Counted from the stretch's first letter, positions 53,334 through 63,220 are shown. The stretch: 64,000 bases of DNA from Citrobacter amalonaticus (GCF_002918555.1 NZ_PQMB01000003.1:434491-498490), one strand, 5' to 3'. The notes: generated by a model from the letters alone, not told the origin. Translations and numbers: made by a program.

Positions 53334-53671
53334 AAGCAATCTCCCGGTAATCATTACCGCTGAATACCTCATGTTATCTGACAGGATACGTGAGGTTTGA
53401 TGTTTTAACTGCGTCTACCATATCGGGGTAAAAATTTATTTCATTTGAACGAAATCACACAAAATCCATTGTTATAAATTCCTGGGAACTGGCCGCAACA
53501 TTATTAAAAAAAGTCTAATAATCATTTTCAAAGCAATTTAAACAAAGAAACAGAAAACATCAGTAATTATCGAGATATTTTTACAGGTATTTGAGTTGTC
53601 GACCTTATCACATAATAAAAGCGATAAAACGCTATGTTGACCACGAGATATTTTTCACAATGAGGTCATTA
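53334..53671. promoter_or_regulatory. Divergent promoter region of the carbamoyl module
   Basis: 338 bp, AT-rich, between the MFS and carbamate kinase genes. It carries one LysR-like dyad at 53438-53455; otherwise no structure is called. Confidence 0.5.
53438..53455. promoter_or_regulatory. Candidate LysR-type box
   Basis: ATTTCATTTGAACGAAAT has 5-bp dyad arms (ATTTC/GAAAT) and a T-N11-A core, the general LysR-type binding form. Located about 100 bp upstream of the MFS gene start. Confidence 0.35.
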
Positions 53672-54577
53672 ATGAAAAAGAAGATTGTCATTGCGCTTGG
53701 TGGCAATGCCTTATTACAGCGCGGAGAAATTTTGAGCGCAGAAAACCAGCAGCGAAGTATTCAGGTATTTGCCGAAATGGCATCCGAATTAGCCCGTGAT
53801 TATCAACTGGTCATTGTGCATGGTAACGGTCCTCAGGTTGGTCTGCTGGCGCTACAGAACGCGGCTTACAAAGAGTCCCCGGCCTGGCCGCTGGACATTC
53901 TGGTTGCGGAAAGTCAGGGGATGATCGGTTTTGCCATTGCCCAGGCGCTGGCGTCATCTACGGGTAACGCGCCCGTGACGACGCTGATGACCCGGGTTGA
54001 GGTCGATCCGCAGGATGACGCTTTCTCAACACCCGGTAAATATATCGGCCCCGTCTACCAGCCGGATCAACAGACAGAGCTGGAAGAACGCTATGGCTGG
54101 CAGATGAAAGCGGATGGGCAATATATTCGCCGCGTGGTTCCCTCCCCGACACCGCTAAAAATTCTCGACAGTGATGCCATCTGCACGTTGATGGATGCGG
54201 GGCACATGGTGATTTGCTGTGGCGGTGGCGGTATTCCGGTCATTGCGCAAGGCGATGGCTACCAGGGAACCGAAGCCGTCATTGATAAGGATTTGACCGC
54301 TGCCGTGCTGGCGCAATCCATCAACGCTGACCACCTGCTGATCCTGACGGACGCCGATGCCGTGTATGAAAACTGGGGAACCCCCCAGGCGCGTGCGCTA
54401 CGACATGTCACGCCAGAAGAGCTGGCGCCGTTTGCCGCGCCTGACGGTGCAATGGGCCCGAAAGCGGCGGCGGTGATACAGTTTGTCAAACAGACCGGAA
54501 ACGCAGCATTTATCGGCGCCCTGAAGGATGCGCCGCAGGTCCTGGCGGGTGAAAAAGGAACCTGCGTTATGCAGTAA
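53672..54577 (+). CDS. Carbamate kinase (ArcC/AllK-like)
   Basis: A 301-residue amino-acid-kinase-fold enzyme converting carbamoyl phosphate and ADP to ATP, CO2 and ammonia. 'IVIALGGNALLQRGE' (P-loop-like), 'VIVHGNGPQVGLLALQNAAY', 'CCGGGGIPVI', 'AVIDKDLTAAVLAQ' and 'LILTDADAVYENWG' with 'GAMGPKAAAVIQFV' are carbamate kinase signatures. Start at 53672 behind GAGG; the open frame upstream is promoter. Divergent from the MFS-fdrA unit, it completes carbamoyl phosphate use, as AllK (YbcF) does beside fdrA in E. coli. Confidence 0.93.
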   Translation: MKKKIVIALGGNALLQRGEILSAENQQRSIQVFAEMASELARDYQLVIVHGNGPQVGLLALQNAAYKESPAWPLDILVAESQGMIGFAIAQALASSTGNAPVTTLMTRVEVDPQDDAFSTPGKYIGPVYQPDQQTELEERYGWQMKADGQYIRRVVPSPTPLKILDSDAICTLMDAGHMVICCGGGGIPVIAQGDGYQGTEAVIDKDLTAAVLAQSINADHLLILTDADAVYENWGTPQARALRHVTPEELAPFAAPDGAMGPKAAAVIQFVKQTGNAAFIGALKDAPQVLAGEKGTCVMQ

Positions 54578-54580
54578 AAA

Positions 54581-54608
54581 AAATGGCTTCCCAAAGGAAG
54601 CCATTTTT
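54581..54608. terminator. Bidirectional terminator, carbamate kinase / fbaA
   Basis: AAATGGCTTCC (54581-54591), CAAA loop, GGAAGCCATTT (54596-54606), with A- and T-runs on the two sides, between convergent genes. Confidence 0.92.
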
Positions 54609-54625
54609 ACTGTCCGCAGACGGAA

Positions 54626-55705
54626 TTACAGAACGTCAACCGCGTTCAGCTCTTTGAAAGCCTGTTCCAGACGGGTGATCATGGTTGCCTGACCAGCACG
54701 CAGCCATACGCGCGGATCGTAGTATTTCTTGTTCGGCTGATCTTCGCCTTTCGGGTTGCCCAGCTGACCCTGCAGGTAAGCTTCGTTAGCTTTGTAGTAG
54801 TTCAGAACGCCTTCCCAGGTTGCCCATTGGGTATCGGTATCGATGTTCATTTTCACTACGCCGTAGCTTACGGAGTCTTTGATTTCCTGAGCAGTAGAAC
54901 CGGAACCGCCGTGGAACACGAAGTTCAGGCTGTTGTGCGGCAGGTTATGTTTCTTAGAAACATAGTCCTGAGAGTCGCGCAGGATGGTCGGGGTCAGAAC
55001 CACGTTACCCGGCTTGTAAACGCCGTGTACGTTACCGAAGGACGCTGCGATGGTGAAACGCGGGCTGATTTTGCTCAGCTCGGTGTATGCGTAGTCAACG
55101 TCTTCCGGTTGGGTGTACAGTGCAGAAGCGTCCATGTGGCTGTTGTCCACGCCGTCTTCTTCACCACCGGTGCAACCCAGTTCGATTTCCAGAGTCATGC
55201 CCATTTTGGACATGCGTGCCAGATATTTGGAGCAGATTTCGATGTTCTCTTCCAGAGACTCTTCAGACAGGTCGATCATGTGAGAAGAGAACAGCGGTTT
55301 GCCCGTTGCTGCGAAGTGTTTTTCACCCGCGTCCAGCAGACCGTCGATCCACGGCAGCAGTTTCTTCGCGCAGTGGTCAGTATGCAGGATCACCGGAACA
55401 CCATAGTGTTCAGCCATCTGGTGAACGTGATGCGCGCCAGAGATAGCACCCAGGATTGCAGCGCCCTGAGGAACGTCAGACTTCACGCCTTTACCCGCGA
55501 TGAAGGAAGCGCCACCGTTGGAGAACTGGACGATGACCGGCGCTTTAACTTTTGCAGCGGTTTCCAGAACGGCGTTGATGGAGTCGGTACCAACGCAGTT
55601 AACAGCTGGCAGAGCAAAGTTGTTTTCTTTAGCTACCTGGAAAACTTTCTGTACGTCATCACCAGTGATTACGCCTGGTTTTACGAAATCAAAAATTTTA
55701 GACAT
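54626..55705 (-). CDS. fbaA: Fructose-bisphosphate aldolase, class II
   Basis: A 359-residue zinc aldolase of glycolysis. Zn ligands and active site: 'VILHTDHCAKKLLPW' (His, catalytic Asp), 'EIELGCTGGEEDGVDNSHMD' (Glu and loop), 'ASFGNVHGVYKPGN' (His) and 'FVFHGGSGSTAQEI' (His). Start at 55705 (MSKIFDFVKPG) matches E. coli; the frame is open into the intergenic region. Last gene of epd-pgk-fbaA. Confidence 0.98.
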   Translation of the reverse strand: MSKIFDFVKPGVITGDDVQKVFQVAKENNFALPAVNCVGTDSINAVLETAAKVKAPVIVQFSNGGASFIAGKGVKSDVPQGAAILGAISGAHHVHQMAEHYGVPVILHTDHCAKKLLPWIDGLLDAGEKHFAATGKPLFSSHMIDLSEESLEENIEICSKYLARMSKMGMTLEIELGCTGGEEDGVDNSHMDASALYTQPEDVDYAYTELSKISPRFTIAASFGNVHGVYKPGNVVLTPTILRDSQDYVSKKHNLPHNSLNFVFHGGSGSTAQEIKDSVSYGVVKMNIDTDTQWATWEGVLNYYKANEAYLQGQLGNPKGEDQPNKKYYDPRVWLRAGQATMITRLEQAFKELNAVDVL

Positions 55706-55793
55706 GTTGCGAGTCCTGTATCTTCGGCCTTGGAAAGGGGGCGCGCTCGACAGCGCGCTAATAATTGGGCAGGTTTCCCTGCCCATTAATGTC

Positions 55794-56957
55794 TTACTTT
55801 TTAGCACGCTCTTCGAGCATGGCTACTGCTGGCAGTACTTTGCCTTCCACGAATTCGAGGAATGCGCCGCCGCCAGTAGAGATGTAGGAGATTTTGTCAG
55901 CAATGCCGAACAGGTCGATTGCTGCCAGGGTGTCACCGCCGCCTGCGATAGAGAATGCTTCGCTGTCTGCGATAGCATTAGCAACGATTTCAGTACCCTT
56001 GCGGAAGTTCGGGAATTCGAACACGCCAACCGGACCGTTCCACAGAATGGTTTTCGCATTCTTCAGAATTTCAGCCAGCTGCTGTGCGGATGCGTCACCG
56101 ATATCCAGGATCTGCTCATCTTCTTTCACGTCGTTAACAGACTTCAGAGTCGCAGGCGCAGTTTCAGAGAACTCGGTCGCTACGCGAACGTCCGTCGGAA
56201 CCGGGATATCACAAGTGGTCAGCAGACGTTTTGCTTCGTCAACCAGGTCTGCTTCGTACAGGGATTTACCGACGTTGTGGCCCTGAGCAGCAACGAAGGT
56301 GTTCGCGATACCACCGCCAACGATCAGCTGGTCAGCGATTTTGGACAGGGAATCCAGAACGGTCAGTTTGGTAGACACTTTAGAACCACCAACGATAGCG
56401 ACCATCGGGCGAGCCGGCTCTTTGAGCGCTTTGCCCAGCGCATCAAGCTCAGCAGCCAGCAGCGGGCCAGCGCAAGCAACATCCGCAAATTTAGCGATGC
56501 CGTGAGTAGAAGCCTGAGCACGGTGAGCCGTACCGAAAGCATCCATCACGAATACGTCGCACAGCGCAGCGTATTTTTTGGACAGCGCTTCGTCGTCTTT
56601 CTTCTCGCCTTTGTTGAAGCGAACGTTTTCCAGAACCACCAGTTCACCGGCAGCGACTTCAACGCCGTCAAGGTAATCTTTAACCAAACGTACCGGGTTA
56701 GACAGTTTGTCTTTCAGGTAGTTAACAACCGGCAGCAGAGAGAATTCTTCGTTGTACTCGCCTTCGACAGGACGGCCCAGGTGGGAGGTTACCATCACTT
56801 TCGCACCCTGTTTCAGGGCCAGTTCGATGGTCGGCAGAGAAGCACGGATACGCGCATCGCTGGTTACTTTCCCTTCTTTAACTGGTACGTTCAGATCCGC
56901 ACGGATGAAAACGCGTTTACCAGCCAGATCCAGATCGGTCATCTTAATTACAGACAT
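55794..56957 (-). CDS. pgk: Phosphoglycerate kinase
   Basis: A 387-residue two-domain glycolytic kinase making ATP from 1,3-bisphosphoglycerate. '[18 protein letters not shown]' near the N-terminus (signature), '[12 protein letters not shown]', '[15 protein letters not shown]', '[12 protein letters not shown]' and '[15 protein letters not shown]' are seen. 39 bp after epd and 88 bp before fbaA. Confidence 0.98.
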   Translation of the reverse strand: MSVIKMTDLDLAGKRVFIRADLNVPVKEGKVTSDARIRASLPTIELALKQGAKVMVTSHLGRPVEGEYNEEFSLLPVVNYLKDKLSNPVRLVKDYLDGVEVAAGELVVLENVRFNKGEKKDDEALSKKYAALCDVFVMDAFGTAHRAQASTHGIAKFADVACAGPLLAAELDALGKALKEPARPMVAIVGGSKVSTKLTVLDSLSKIADQLIVGGGIANTFVAAQGHNVGKSLYEADLVDEAKRLLTTCDIPVPTDVRVATEFSETAPATLKSVNDVKEDEQILDIGDASAQQLAEILKNAKTILWNGPVGVFEFPNFRKGTEIVANAIADSEAFSIAGGGDTLAAIDLFGIADKISYISTGGGAFLEFVEGKVLPAVAMLEERAKK

Positions 56958-56996
56958 GGTGAATCCTCTCGTTGATTCTTAAAGTTTTGTCGACGC

Positions 56997-58025
56997 TCAA
57001 GCGTCGAGCCTGAAACCAATAGCAGCCATCGCTAACGTGGTGTCGAGCATCCGGTTAGCGAAGCCCCATTCATTATCGCACCAGACCAGCGTCTTGATCA
57101 GGTGAGCGCCACTGACCCGGGTTTGAGTGCCATCGACGATGGCGCTATGCGGATCGTGGTTAAAATCTATCGAGACCAACGGTAATTCCGTATAGTCAAC
57201 TATACCATGAAATGCACCTTGTGCTGCTTTTTGGAGCAACTGATTGACTTCATTAGCTTTTACCGGTTTCTTTACCGTAACGCTTAAGTCGATCGCCGTC
57301 ACATTTATGGTCGGTACGCGCACCGCAATCGCTTCAAAACGATCGTTAAACTGCGGAAAAATTCGCGTAATACCGGCAGACAGTTTGGTGTCCACGGGAA
57401 TTATCGACTGACTGGCCGCACGCGTGCGTCGCAGATCGGGATGATAAGCGTCGATCACCTGCTGATCGTGCATCGCGGAATGGATCGTCGTCACGGTACC
57501 GGACTCTATGCCATAAGCATCATCCAACAATTTAATCACGGGGATTATGCAATTCGTGGTACAGGAGGCGTTTGAGACGATGCGATTCTCTGCACGCAGC
57601 TGATCCTGATTGACGCCAAACACAACGGTGGCGTCGAGATCGTTGCTGCCAGGATGTGAAAAGAGCACTTTCTTTGCGCCAGCGGCAAGATGAGCTTCGC
57701 CGTGCTCGCGGTTGCCATAGACGCCCGTACAGTCCAGCACGACATCAATGCCGAGCTCCCGCCAGGGCAGCGTATCAAGCGTTCGTTCGTGCAGAATGCG
57801 AATAGCATCATCACCGACGATAAGCTGTTCGCGCTCCTGGCGAACATCCCAGGCAAAACGGCCATGGCTGGTGTCATATTTCAACAAATGCGCCATGCCA
57901 GCGGCATCCGCCAGTTCGTTGATGGCTACCACGGTGATTTCCGCCCGACGTCCGGATTCATATAAAGCGCGAACCACGTTACGCCCGATGCGACCAAAGC
58001 CATTAATCGCTACGCGTACGGTCAT
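56997..58025 (-). CDS. epd: Erythrose-4-phosphate dehydrogenase
   Basis: A 342-residue GAPDH-like enzyme oxidising erythrose 4-phosphate to 4-phosphoerythronate for pyridoxal phosphate synthesis. NAD loop '[20 protein letters not shown]', catalytic Cys in '[14 protein letters not shown]', and '[12 protein letters not shown]' at the end. First gene of epd-pgk-fbaA; Cra-like and CRP-like sites lie upstream. Confidence 0.97.
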   Translation of the reverse strand: MTVRVAINGFGRIGRNVVRALYESGRRAEITVVAINELADAAGMAHLLKYDTSHGRFAWDVRQEREQLIVGDDAIRILHERTLDTLPWRELGIDVVLDCTGVYGNREHGEAHLAAGAKKVLFSHPGSNDLDATVVFGVNQDQLRAENRIVSNASCTTNCIIPVIKLLDDAYGIESGTVTTIHSAMHDQQVIDAYHPDLRRTRAASQSIIPVDTKLSAGITRIFPQFNDRFEAIAVRVPTINVTAIDLSVTVKKPVKANEVNQLLQKAAQGAFHGIVDYTELPLVSIDFNHDPHSAIVDGTQTRVSGAHLIKTLVWCDNEWGFANRMLDTTLAMAAIGFRLDA

Positions 58026-58147
58026 AGATCTCCTGCAAGGCTATCCCGATTCAGATGAGGCTGACAGAGTAATCCAGCACACTGTCGAGGAAAACCTTAC
58101 CTGTCGCAAACTGCGACTGATTGTTTAATTGTCGAACATTTAGTCGA

Positions 58148-58161
58148 CTGAAACGCTTCAG
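58148..58161. promoter_or_regulatory. Cra (FruR) operator upstream of epd
   Basis: CTGAAACGCTTCAG matches the Cra consensus (TGAAACGTTTCA) with one change. Cra control of epd-pgk-fbaA is established in E. coli. Confidence 0.75.
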
Positions 58162-58219
58162 CTAGAATAAGCGAAACAAGGAATAAAAGGAATGATTGTC
58201 CAGTTGAAGAAGACAGTTA

Positions 58220-58235
58220 TCTGACCTGCGTCACA
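58220..58235. promoter_or_regulatory. CRP-like site upstream of epd
   Basis: TCTGA-CCTGCG-TCACA matches TGTGA-N6-TCACA at 9 of 10 positions, in the far upstream epd region where E. coli has a CRP-dependent promoter. Confidence 0.6.
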
Positions 58236-58306
58236 TTTTATACGCGACCACAGCGGCAATTATTCCAGTGAGCCGTAATAATAATCACGGCATAACTGGA
58301 ATAAAG

Positions 58307-59023
58307 TTACCGTTCCACCATCCGGTACTTACCTGCCGGCGTCATCTCCAGCGTGAGATCTGCGGGCAGACTGTTTTCCAGCACCCGGCGAACATTCGGC
58401 CCATCGGTACGCTGGTAAAACGCCTCTGCATCGGCCTGGGATACCCCCCCGGCCAGCTTACGGCTCACCAGCCGCTCCCGTAGCGCGTCGATCGGAGCCC
58501 GAATAAACAGCGAATAATCGCAAAACTCCGCTAACGCCTGCCATCTTTCGTCATTGCGCAATAACCAGTTGCCTTCCACAATCACAATGGGCGCGGTCAC
58601 CACTATCGCGTCTTCGACCGGATCGTGCTTTTGCCGGTCGTACTGCGGCCAGGTGCCTTCACCAGTCCTAATCTGACGCAGGTTTTGCGCAAGTTTATCG
58701 ACATCAAAGGTTTCCGGCGCACCTTTATAAGCACGCAGGTGGCTGGCGTCCAGCCAGGCGTTATAGTGATGGAAACCATCCATCGGCAGCGTCTGGATCT
58801 CCGGCAGGCGGGGATCCAGACGAGAGAGGTGCTCCCAGAAGGTTGTCAGCGTCGATTTGCCTGTTCCGGGTGGTGCGCTGAGAAAGACAATCGTACGTCG
58901 CTCAGGATTAGCCGCATCTATTTTTGCCAACTGTTGCAACAACGGTTTGTGAACATTCTCAATTTCATCATCATCGTAATGTGCTTCAACGTGCAGCCCA
59001 TTTACCGTCAGTCCGATTTTCAC
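58307..59023 (-). CDS. yggC: P-loop kinase-like protein YggC
   Basis: A 238-residue protein of the pantothenate kinase/uridine kinase-like P-loop family. Walker A 'FLSAPPGTGKSTLTTFW', 'LPMDGFHHYNAWLD' (substrate loop, as in PRK/CoaA families), 'VIVEGNWLLRND' (Walker B-like). E. coli YggC has no proven substrate. It overlaps the yggD stop by 4 bp (ATGA) at the end of the cmt-ygg run; a sugar or nucleoside kinase role is inferred. Confidence 0.9.
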   Translation of the reverse strand: MKIGLTVNGLHVEAHYDDDEIENVHKPLLQQLAKIDAANPERRTIVFLSAPPGTGKSTLTTFWEHLSRLDPRLPEIQTLPMDGFHHYNAWLDASHLRAYKGAPETFDVDKLAQNLRQIRTGEGTWPQYDRQKHDPVEDAIVVTAPIVIVEGNWLLRNDERWQALAEFCDYSLFIRAPIDALRERLVSRKLAGGVSQADAEAFYQRTDGPNVRRVLENSLPADLTLEMTPAGKYRMVER

Positions 59024-59529
59024 GGCGTTAATTCCTTTAAAATTGTCGTTACCGCCAGCGTCATTGCCGTCTTGACCATCCCACTAAAACGAACCTCAGA
59101 CCATGCGGCAAAGTCGGCAAATTTCATCGACTCCAGCGCACCGTAAAGGGTTGCATTGCGGGTGATACAGTTCACGTTGCTGATAAAGTCCCAGGTCACG
59201 TCATCCGCGAAGCCGGGGATCTCTTTCTGCTGATTCAGGTACTGATAAAACTGGGAAAAATGGGTAATGTCGGCATAAAGCCATTTATCCATTTTCCCCA
59301 GCGCGTAAATCAGACGTAACGCAACGTCGATATCATCAAGCGGCCCGCTCCGGGCGAGTAACGGCTTCACTGCATATTCCACGATCTCTTCATCGTTATT
59401 GACAAACAGCGACGGCAGAAAGCGCTTAATGCCCTGAAGCAAAATGTTATGTGCCGTCGTCATAAACGAGAGTAAGTTATTTTGAGCATCCAGCTGCTCA
59501 AGCACATCGTCTTCTGTCAGCGTCGTCAT
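59020..59529 (-). CDS. yggD: MtlR-family regulator YggD
   Basis: A 169-residue helical protein of the MtlR (mannitol operon repressor) family: 'LEQLDAQNNLLSFMTTAHNI', 'KPLLARSGPLDDIDVALRLI', 'YALGKMDKWLYADI'. MtlR proteins repress without a classical HTH. Located with the mannitol-type PTS genes cmtAB, it is the likely local repressor (inference), and it is translationally coupled to yggC. Confidence 0.9.
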   Translation of the reverse strand: MTTLTEDDVLEQLDAQNNLLSFMTTAHNILLQGIKRFLPSLFVNNDEEIVEYAVKPLLARSGPLDDIDVALRLIYALGKMDKWLYADITHFSQFYQYLNQQKEIPGFADDVTWDFISNVNCITRNATLYGALESMKFADFAAWSEVRFSGMVKTAMTLAVTTILKELTP

Positions 59530-59544
59530 TCGTTTCTCGATAAA

Positions 59545-60516
59545 TCACCATGAATGCAGAGAGTCTATTATATTACACGTTCGATCCGCGCCGCCGATCA
59601 GTAAAGTTTGCGTGCGCACACCATTCGCAACCTGCTGGATACCATTAACAAGATCGCCACCGGTCACACCCGTCGCGCTGAAGAGGATGTCATGCCCCCC
59701 CACCAGTTCGTCGAGAGCATAGACCCGGTTGACCTCAACTCCCATCTCCGCGCAGCGCTGGCGCTCCTGTGCTGCGATCGGTCGATTTTCCGCGCTATCC
59801 CCCTTCGCTTGACAAAAATCGATCAGCTCGGCCTGCATATCCCCCCCCAGCGCTTTTACCGCGCAGGCGGAAATAACCCCTTCTGGCGCCCCGCCAATGG
59901 TGTACATCAGATCGTAAGGGTTATCCTGTAAACAGGCCAGCACGCTGGCAGCCACATCACCATCGGGCAAGGCAAACACCTTGACGCCAAGCTGTGTCGC
60001 CTCGGCAATCGCTGGTTGAAGGCGCGGCTTATCCAGCGTCACCATCCGCAATCGATCCAGCGGTTTACCCAACGCCTCAGCCACATTGCGCAGGTTTTCT
60101 GTCAACGGCAGGGCCAGGTTAATCACCCCTTTCGCCTGCCCGTTAACAACCAGCTTTTTCATGTACATATCAGGGGCATGTAGCAGACTCCCACGAGGTG
60201 CAAATGCCATGACCGCCAGCGCGTTGCTTTGCCCCATCGCCACCATTCGGGTGCCTTCAATGGGATCGACGGCAATATCAACCTCTGTTCCGCTACCGTT
60301 TCCGACCTCCTCGCCAATCCACAGCATAGGCGCGCAATCAATCTCTCCCTCACCAATGACGATTCGCCCGCGAATGGCAATCTCATTCAATGCCTGCCGC
60401 ATCGCCGTGACGGCCAGCCCATCAATTTTGTTCTTATCGCCGCACCCGGTTTGCGGCCAGGCAGCTAACGCTGCCTGTTCCGTAATGCGAAATAGCGGCC
60501 ATGCCAGAGACATCAT
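59545..60516 (-). CDS. yggF: Class II fructose-1,6-bisphosphatase-like YggF
   Basis: A 323-residue GlpX-family phosphatase. 'GCGDKNKIDGLAVTAMR', 'VIGEGEIDCAPML', 'DIAVDPIEGTRMVAMGQSNA' (metal-binding Asp/Glu) and 'TIGGAPEGVISACAVKALGG' match GlpX/YggF. E. coli YggF hydrolyses fructose 1,6-bisphosphate; main cellular need is met by Fbp and GlpX. Its start overlaps the yggP stop by 4 bp. Confidence 0.94.
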   Translation of the reverse strand: MMSLAWPLFRITEQAALAAWPQTGCGDKNKIDGLAVTAMRQALNEIAIRGRIVIGEGEIDCAPMLWIGEEVGNGSGTEVDIAVDPIEGTRMVAMGQSNALAVMAFAPRGSLLHAPDMYMKKLVVNGQAKGVINLALPLTENLRNVAEALGKPLDRLRMVTLDKPRLQPAIAEATQLGVKVFALPDGDVAASVLACLQDNPYDLMYTIGGAPEGVISACAVKALGGDMQAELIDFCQAKGDSAENRPIAAQERQRCAEMGVEVNRVYALDELVGGHDILFSATGVTGGDLVNGIQQVANGVRTQTLLIGGADRTCNIIDSLHSW

Positions 60517-61790
60517 GCCGCCGCCTCCCCGGTATCGACGCCAAATTGCGCCAGCAAATATTTCTCCGCCTTTTCGTTCCAGATTCCGTGCGTCTCTTCA
60601 ACCAGACGCGCCAGCTCCCTGAACAAGGGGTCGGTTTTTCCTTTTTCGGCGAAATCCGCAATCGCGGTCAGCGGCATGGTGACGCCGTTGTAGATAAGCT
60701 TCTTGCCACCGGGTATATCCGGCAAATTAAGAACGGTATCCGGCACCGCATCGAGTCCGCCGATATGGGTCACCATAAATGAAGGCTGAAGCTGGCCTGT
60801 GGCACTCAGCGCAATAGCCTCTTTCATATCATCGGTTGAACCACCGGATGTCCCCACGACATGTGTACTGTTGTAATGCACGTTGTAAAAATTGAACGGC
60901 ACCTTAAAGTGGCTATCCGTAGGCCCGGCAAAGAAGTTCAGGCAGCCATCTTCCGCAAGAAGATCGTCCGCCATCTCAATCACGGCGGGCACGGCGGCAT
61001 AGACAAAGACATCATCAAACCCGGCGTCATCCGTTAAGGCCCGCAGCTGGGCGGCGGGATCGTCCATTCCGGTGGTATTGACGTAGATAAGTTCAATTCC
61101 TTTACTTGCTGCCAGTTCAACCTGCAGCAGTTTTTTGGCCTGTGCCAGACGCACTTCATCAATATCGACAACCACTACTCGCGACGGTTGGATCCCGCCG
61201 TTAATGGCGTAATCAATCGCGCCTATCCCCATCGGCCCGGCGCAGGCTAAAAGCGCAATATTGCCGCCGGGTTTAATCCCCATCCGATGTTCATAGACAT
61301 ACGGCGTCGTGTGGTAATTCGCGTTATAGGCGCCAATAATGCAGCACATCGGTTCCGCCAACGATGCAGCGGCAAAATAGGATCCGTGATAGGGTAAAAC
61401 ACAGCCCAGATTAATCGCCACCTCCGGGATAATCATATAAGTGGCGTTCCCGCCAAAATACTCGTAGCTATATCCGGCAGAATAACCACTGGGCAACCCC
61501 ATTGCCGGTTGTAAAACAAAACGCTGTCCTTTTTTGTATTTATCGATCAGATTTTTTCCAACCTCAACAATTATCCCGGCACACTCATGACCGGTAATGA
61601 CCGGATGATTCTCCAGGTCGTCCGGCACGCGTTTGTGCTCACTGCCTAATGCTGCCGCTTTCCAGGTTGAGAGACACACGCTATCGGAAATAACGCTGAC
61701 CAATAGTTCATTTTCCGTTATTTCGGGCAAATCAAACTCACGGATACGAACATCCCGCTTGCCATATATCGCAGCTACTTTCGTTTTCAT
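60513..61790 (-). CDS. yggP: Zn-dependent dehydrogenase-like YggP
   Basis: A 425-residue medium-chain dehydrogenase-like protein: GroES-like N-terminal part ('VITGHECAGIIVEVGKNLID'), Rossmann 'GNIALLACAGPMGIGAIDYA' and an acidic end of beta2 ('VVVVDIDEVRLAQAKK') fitting NAD. In a PTS cluster it may oxidise the sugar- or polyol-phosphate, like sorbitol 6-phosphate dehydrogenases. Substrate unproven. Between cmtA and yggF. Confidence 0.9.
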   Translation of the reverse strand: MKTKVAAIYGKRDVRIREFDLPEITENELLVSVISDSVCLSTWKAAALGSEHKRVPDDLENHPVITGHECAGIIVEVGKNLIDKYKKGQRFVLQPAMGLPSGYSAGYSYEYFGGNATYMIIPEVAINLGCVLPYHGSYFAAASLAEPMCCIIGAYNANYHTTPYVYEHRMGIKPGGNIALLACAGPMGIGAIDYAINGGIQPSRVVVVDIDEVRLAQAKKLLQVELAASKGIELIYVNTTGMDDPAAQLRALTDDAGFDDVFVYAAVPAVIEMADDLLAEDGCLNFFAGPTDSHFKVPFNFYNVHYNSTHVVGTSGGSTDDMKEAIALSATGQLQPSFMVTHIGGLDAVPDTVLNLPDIPGGKKLIYNGVTMPLTAIADFAEKGKTDPLFRELARLVEETHGIWNEKAEKYLLAQFGVDTGEAAA

Positions 61791-61813
61791 ATCTACTCCG
61801 GAAACCAGAAATG

Positions 61814-63193
61814 TTAATTCGTCGTCAAATGTTTAAACAAATCGTCGAGAAGCGGATCGCCAATATAGTTCTTTATCAGCACTAAAGGTTTTTGACTCAC
61901 TCGCTTAACGCGCCCTTCAAGGCTGGCATGGGTCACGATAATATCGGCGTCATCCGGCACATTCTCGATGGCATAATGCTTAACGTCGACGGACAGTCCG
62001 GCCTTTTCCAGACGCTTACGGAACGTTGTCGCCCCCATGGCGCTGGATCCCATTCCCGCGTCACAAACAAAGGCAATGCGTTTCACATTGCGGTATGAAA
62101 AACTGCCTTCCTGCTTCATAGACTTAACTGCGTTGGCTGAATCGCTGAAGGTATCCTCGCTTTCCACGTCGCTGGCTTTTTCCATTCTCAGGATGAAAGA
62201 GGTAATGATAAAAGTCACCACCGTTCCCGCCGTTACGCCCGCTATCGTCGCGAGGAAAGAACCTTTCGGGGTTAATGCCAGGTAAGCGAAAATCGACCCC
62301 GGACTTGGACCCGCAACCAGTCCTCCGCCTAACAGATTAAATACCCACGTACCGCTCATTCCCCCGGCAATCATGGCGATCAGCGTTAACGGCTTCATCA
62401 GCACGTAAGGGAAATACAGCTCATGAATGCCGCCGAGGAAATGGATAATCATCGCGCCCGGAGCCGATTTCTTTGCCATTCCTTTGCCAAAAAAGGTAAA
62501 GGCCAGCAGCAGACCTAAACCCGGACCAGGGTTCGAGGCGACCATAAAAAAGATGGATTTGCCGGTCTCTGAGGCCTGCTGCATTCCCAGGGGATAATAG
62601 ACCCCTTGATCGATGGCGTTATTCAGAAAGAGAATTTTCGCCGGTTCATTAATCAATGACAGCAGCGGCAGATAACCCGCATGGACCAGCGATTCAATGC
62701 ACTCTTTCACAAAATTATTGGCAATGAGGACTGCCGGGCCAATGATCTCAAACCCCAGCAGGCACAGGATCATCCCGCTAATGCCCAGAGAGAAGTTATT
62801 AATCACCATCTCAAAACCGGCAGGAATACGCGTCTCAAGCAGTCGGTCAATGTGTTTAATCACCAGACCACCAAGCGGCCCCATAATCATTGAACCGAGG
62901 AACATCGGGATATCAGCGCCCACAATCACGCCAATAGTACCGATGCCCCCCATGACCGCTCCGCGTTTTCCGCCCACCAGATGTCCACCGGTTGAGCCAA
63001 TCATCACGGGTAATAAATAAGTAATCATCGGACCGACAATTTTGGCGAAGTGCTCATTGGGCAACCACCCCGTCGGAATAAATAGTGCGGTGATAAAACC
63101 CCAGGCAATAAAAGCACCGATATTAGGGATGACCATAGCAGTCAAAAATCCCCCAAAAGCCTGGACCTTTGCACGAGCAGACTTGTGTTCCAT
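61814..63193 (-). CDS. cmtA: PTS mannitol-type EIIBC component CmtA
   Basis: A 459-residue membrane permease: EIIC domain (about 1-340, multiple hydrophobic segments; 'IHFLGGIHELYFPYVLMKPL' carries the conserved GIHE) and EIIB domain (about 370-459) with phosphorylated Cys in 'IAFVCDAGMGSSAMGA'. Resembles mannitol EII without the fused EIIA, which is cmtB upstream. Substrate unproven; in E. coli the system is called cryptic. Confidence 0.94.
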   Translation of the reverse strand: MEHKSARAKVQAFGGFLTAMVIPNIGAFIAWGFITALFIPTGWLPNEHFAKIVGPMITYLLPVMIGSTGGHLVGGKRGAVMGGIGTIGVIVGADIPMFLGSMIMGPLGGLVIKHIDRLLETRIPAGFEMVINNFSLGISGMILCLLGFEIIGPAVLIANNFVKECIESLVHAGYLPLLSLINEPAKILFLNNAIDQGVYYPLGMQQASETGKSIFFMVASNPGPGLGLLLAFTFFGKGMAKKSAPGAMIIHFLGGIHELYFPYVLMKPLTLIAMIAGGMSGTWVFNLLGGGLVAGPSPGSIFAYLALTPKGSFLATIAGVTAGTVVTFIITSFILRMEKASDVESEDTFSDSANAVKSMKQEGSFSYRNVKRIAFVCDAGMGSSAMGATTFRKRLEKAGLSVDVKHYAIENVPDDADIIVTHASLEGRVKRVSQKPLVLIKNYIGDPLLDDLFKHLTTN

Positions 63194-63220
63194 AATAAAA
63201 TCCTGTAGAGGAGAAAATAA

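Noticed and set aside
55500..56975. 491-codon frame antisense to pgk and fbaA
   Set aside because: Long antisense frames arise from the strong codon bias of highly expressed genes; its translation has no recognisable domain and pgk/fbaA are certain.
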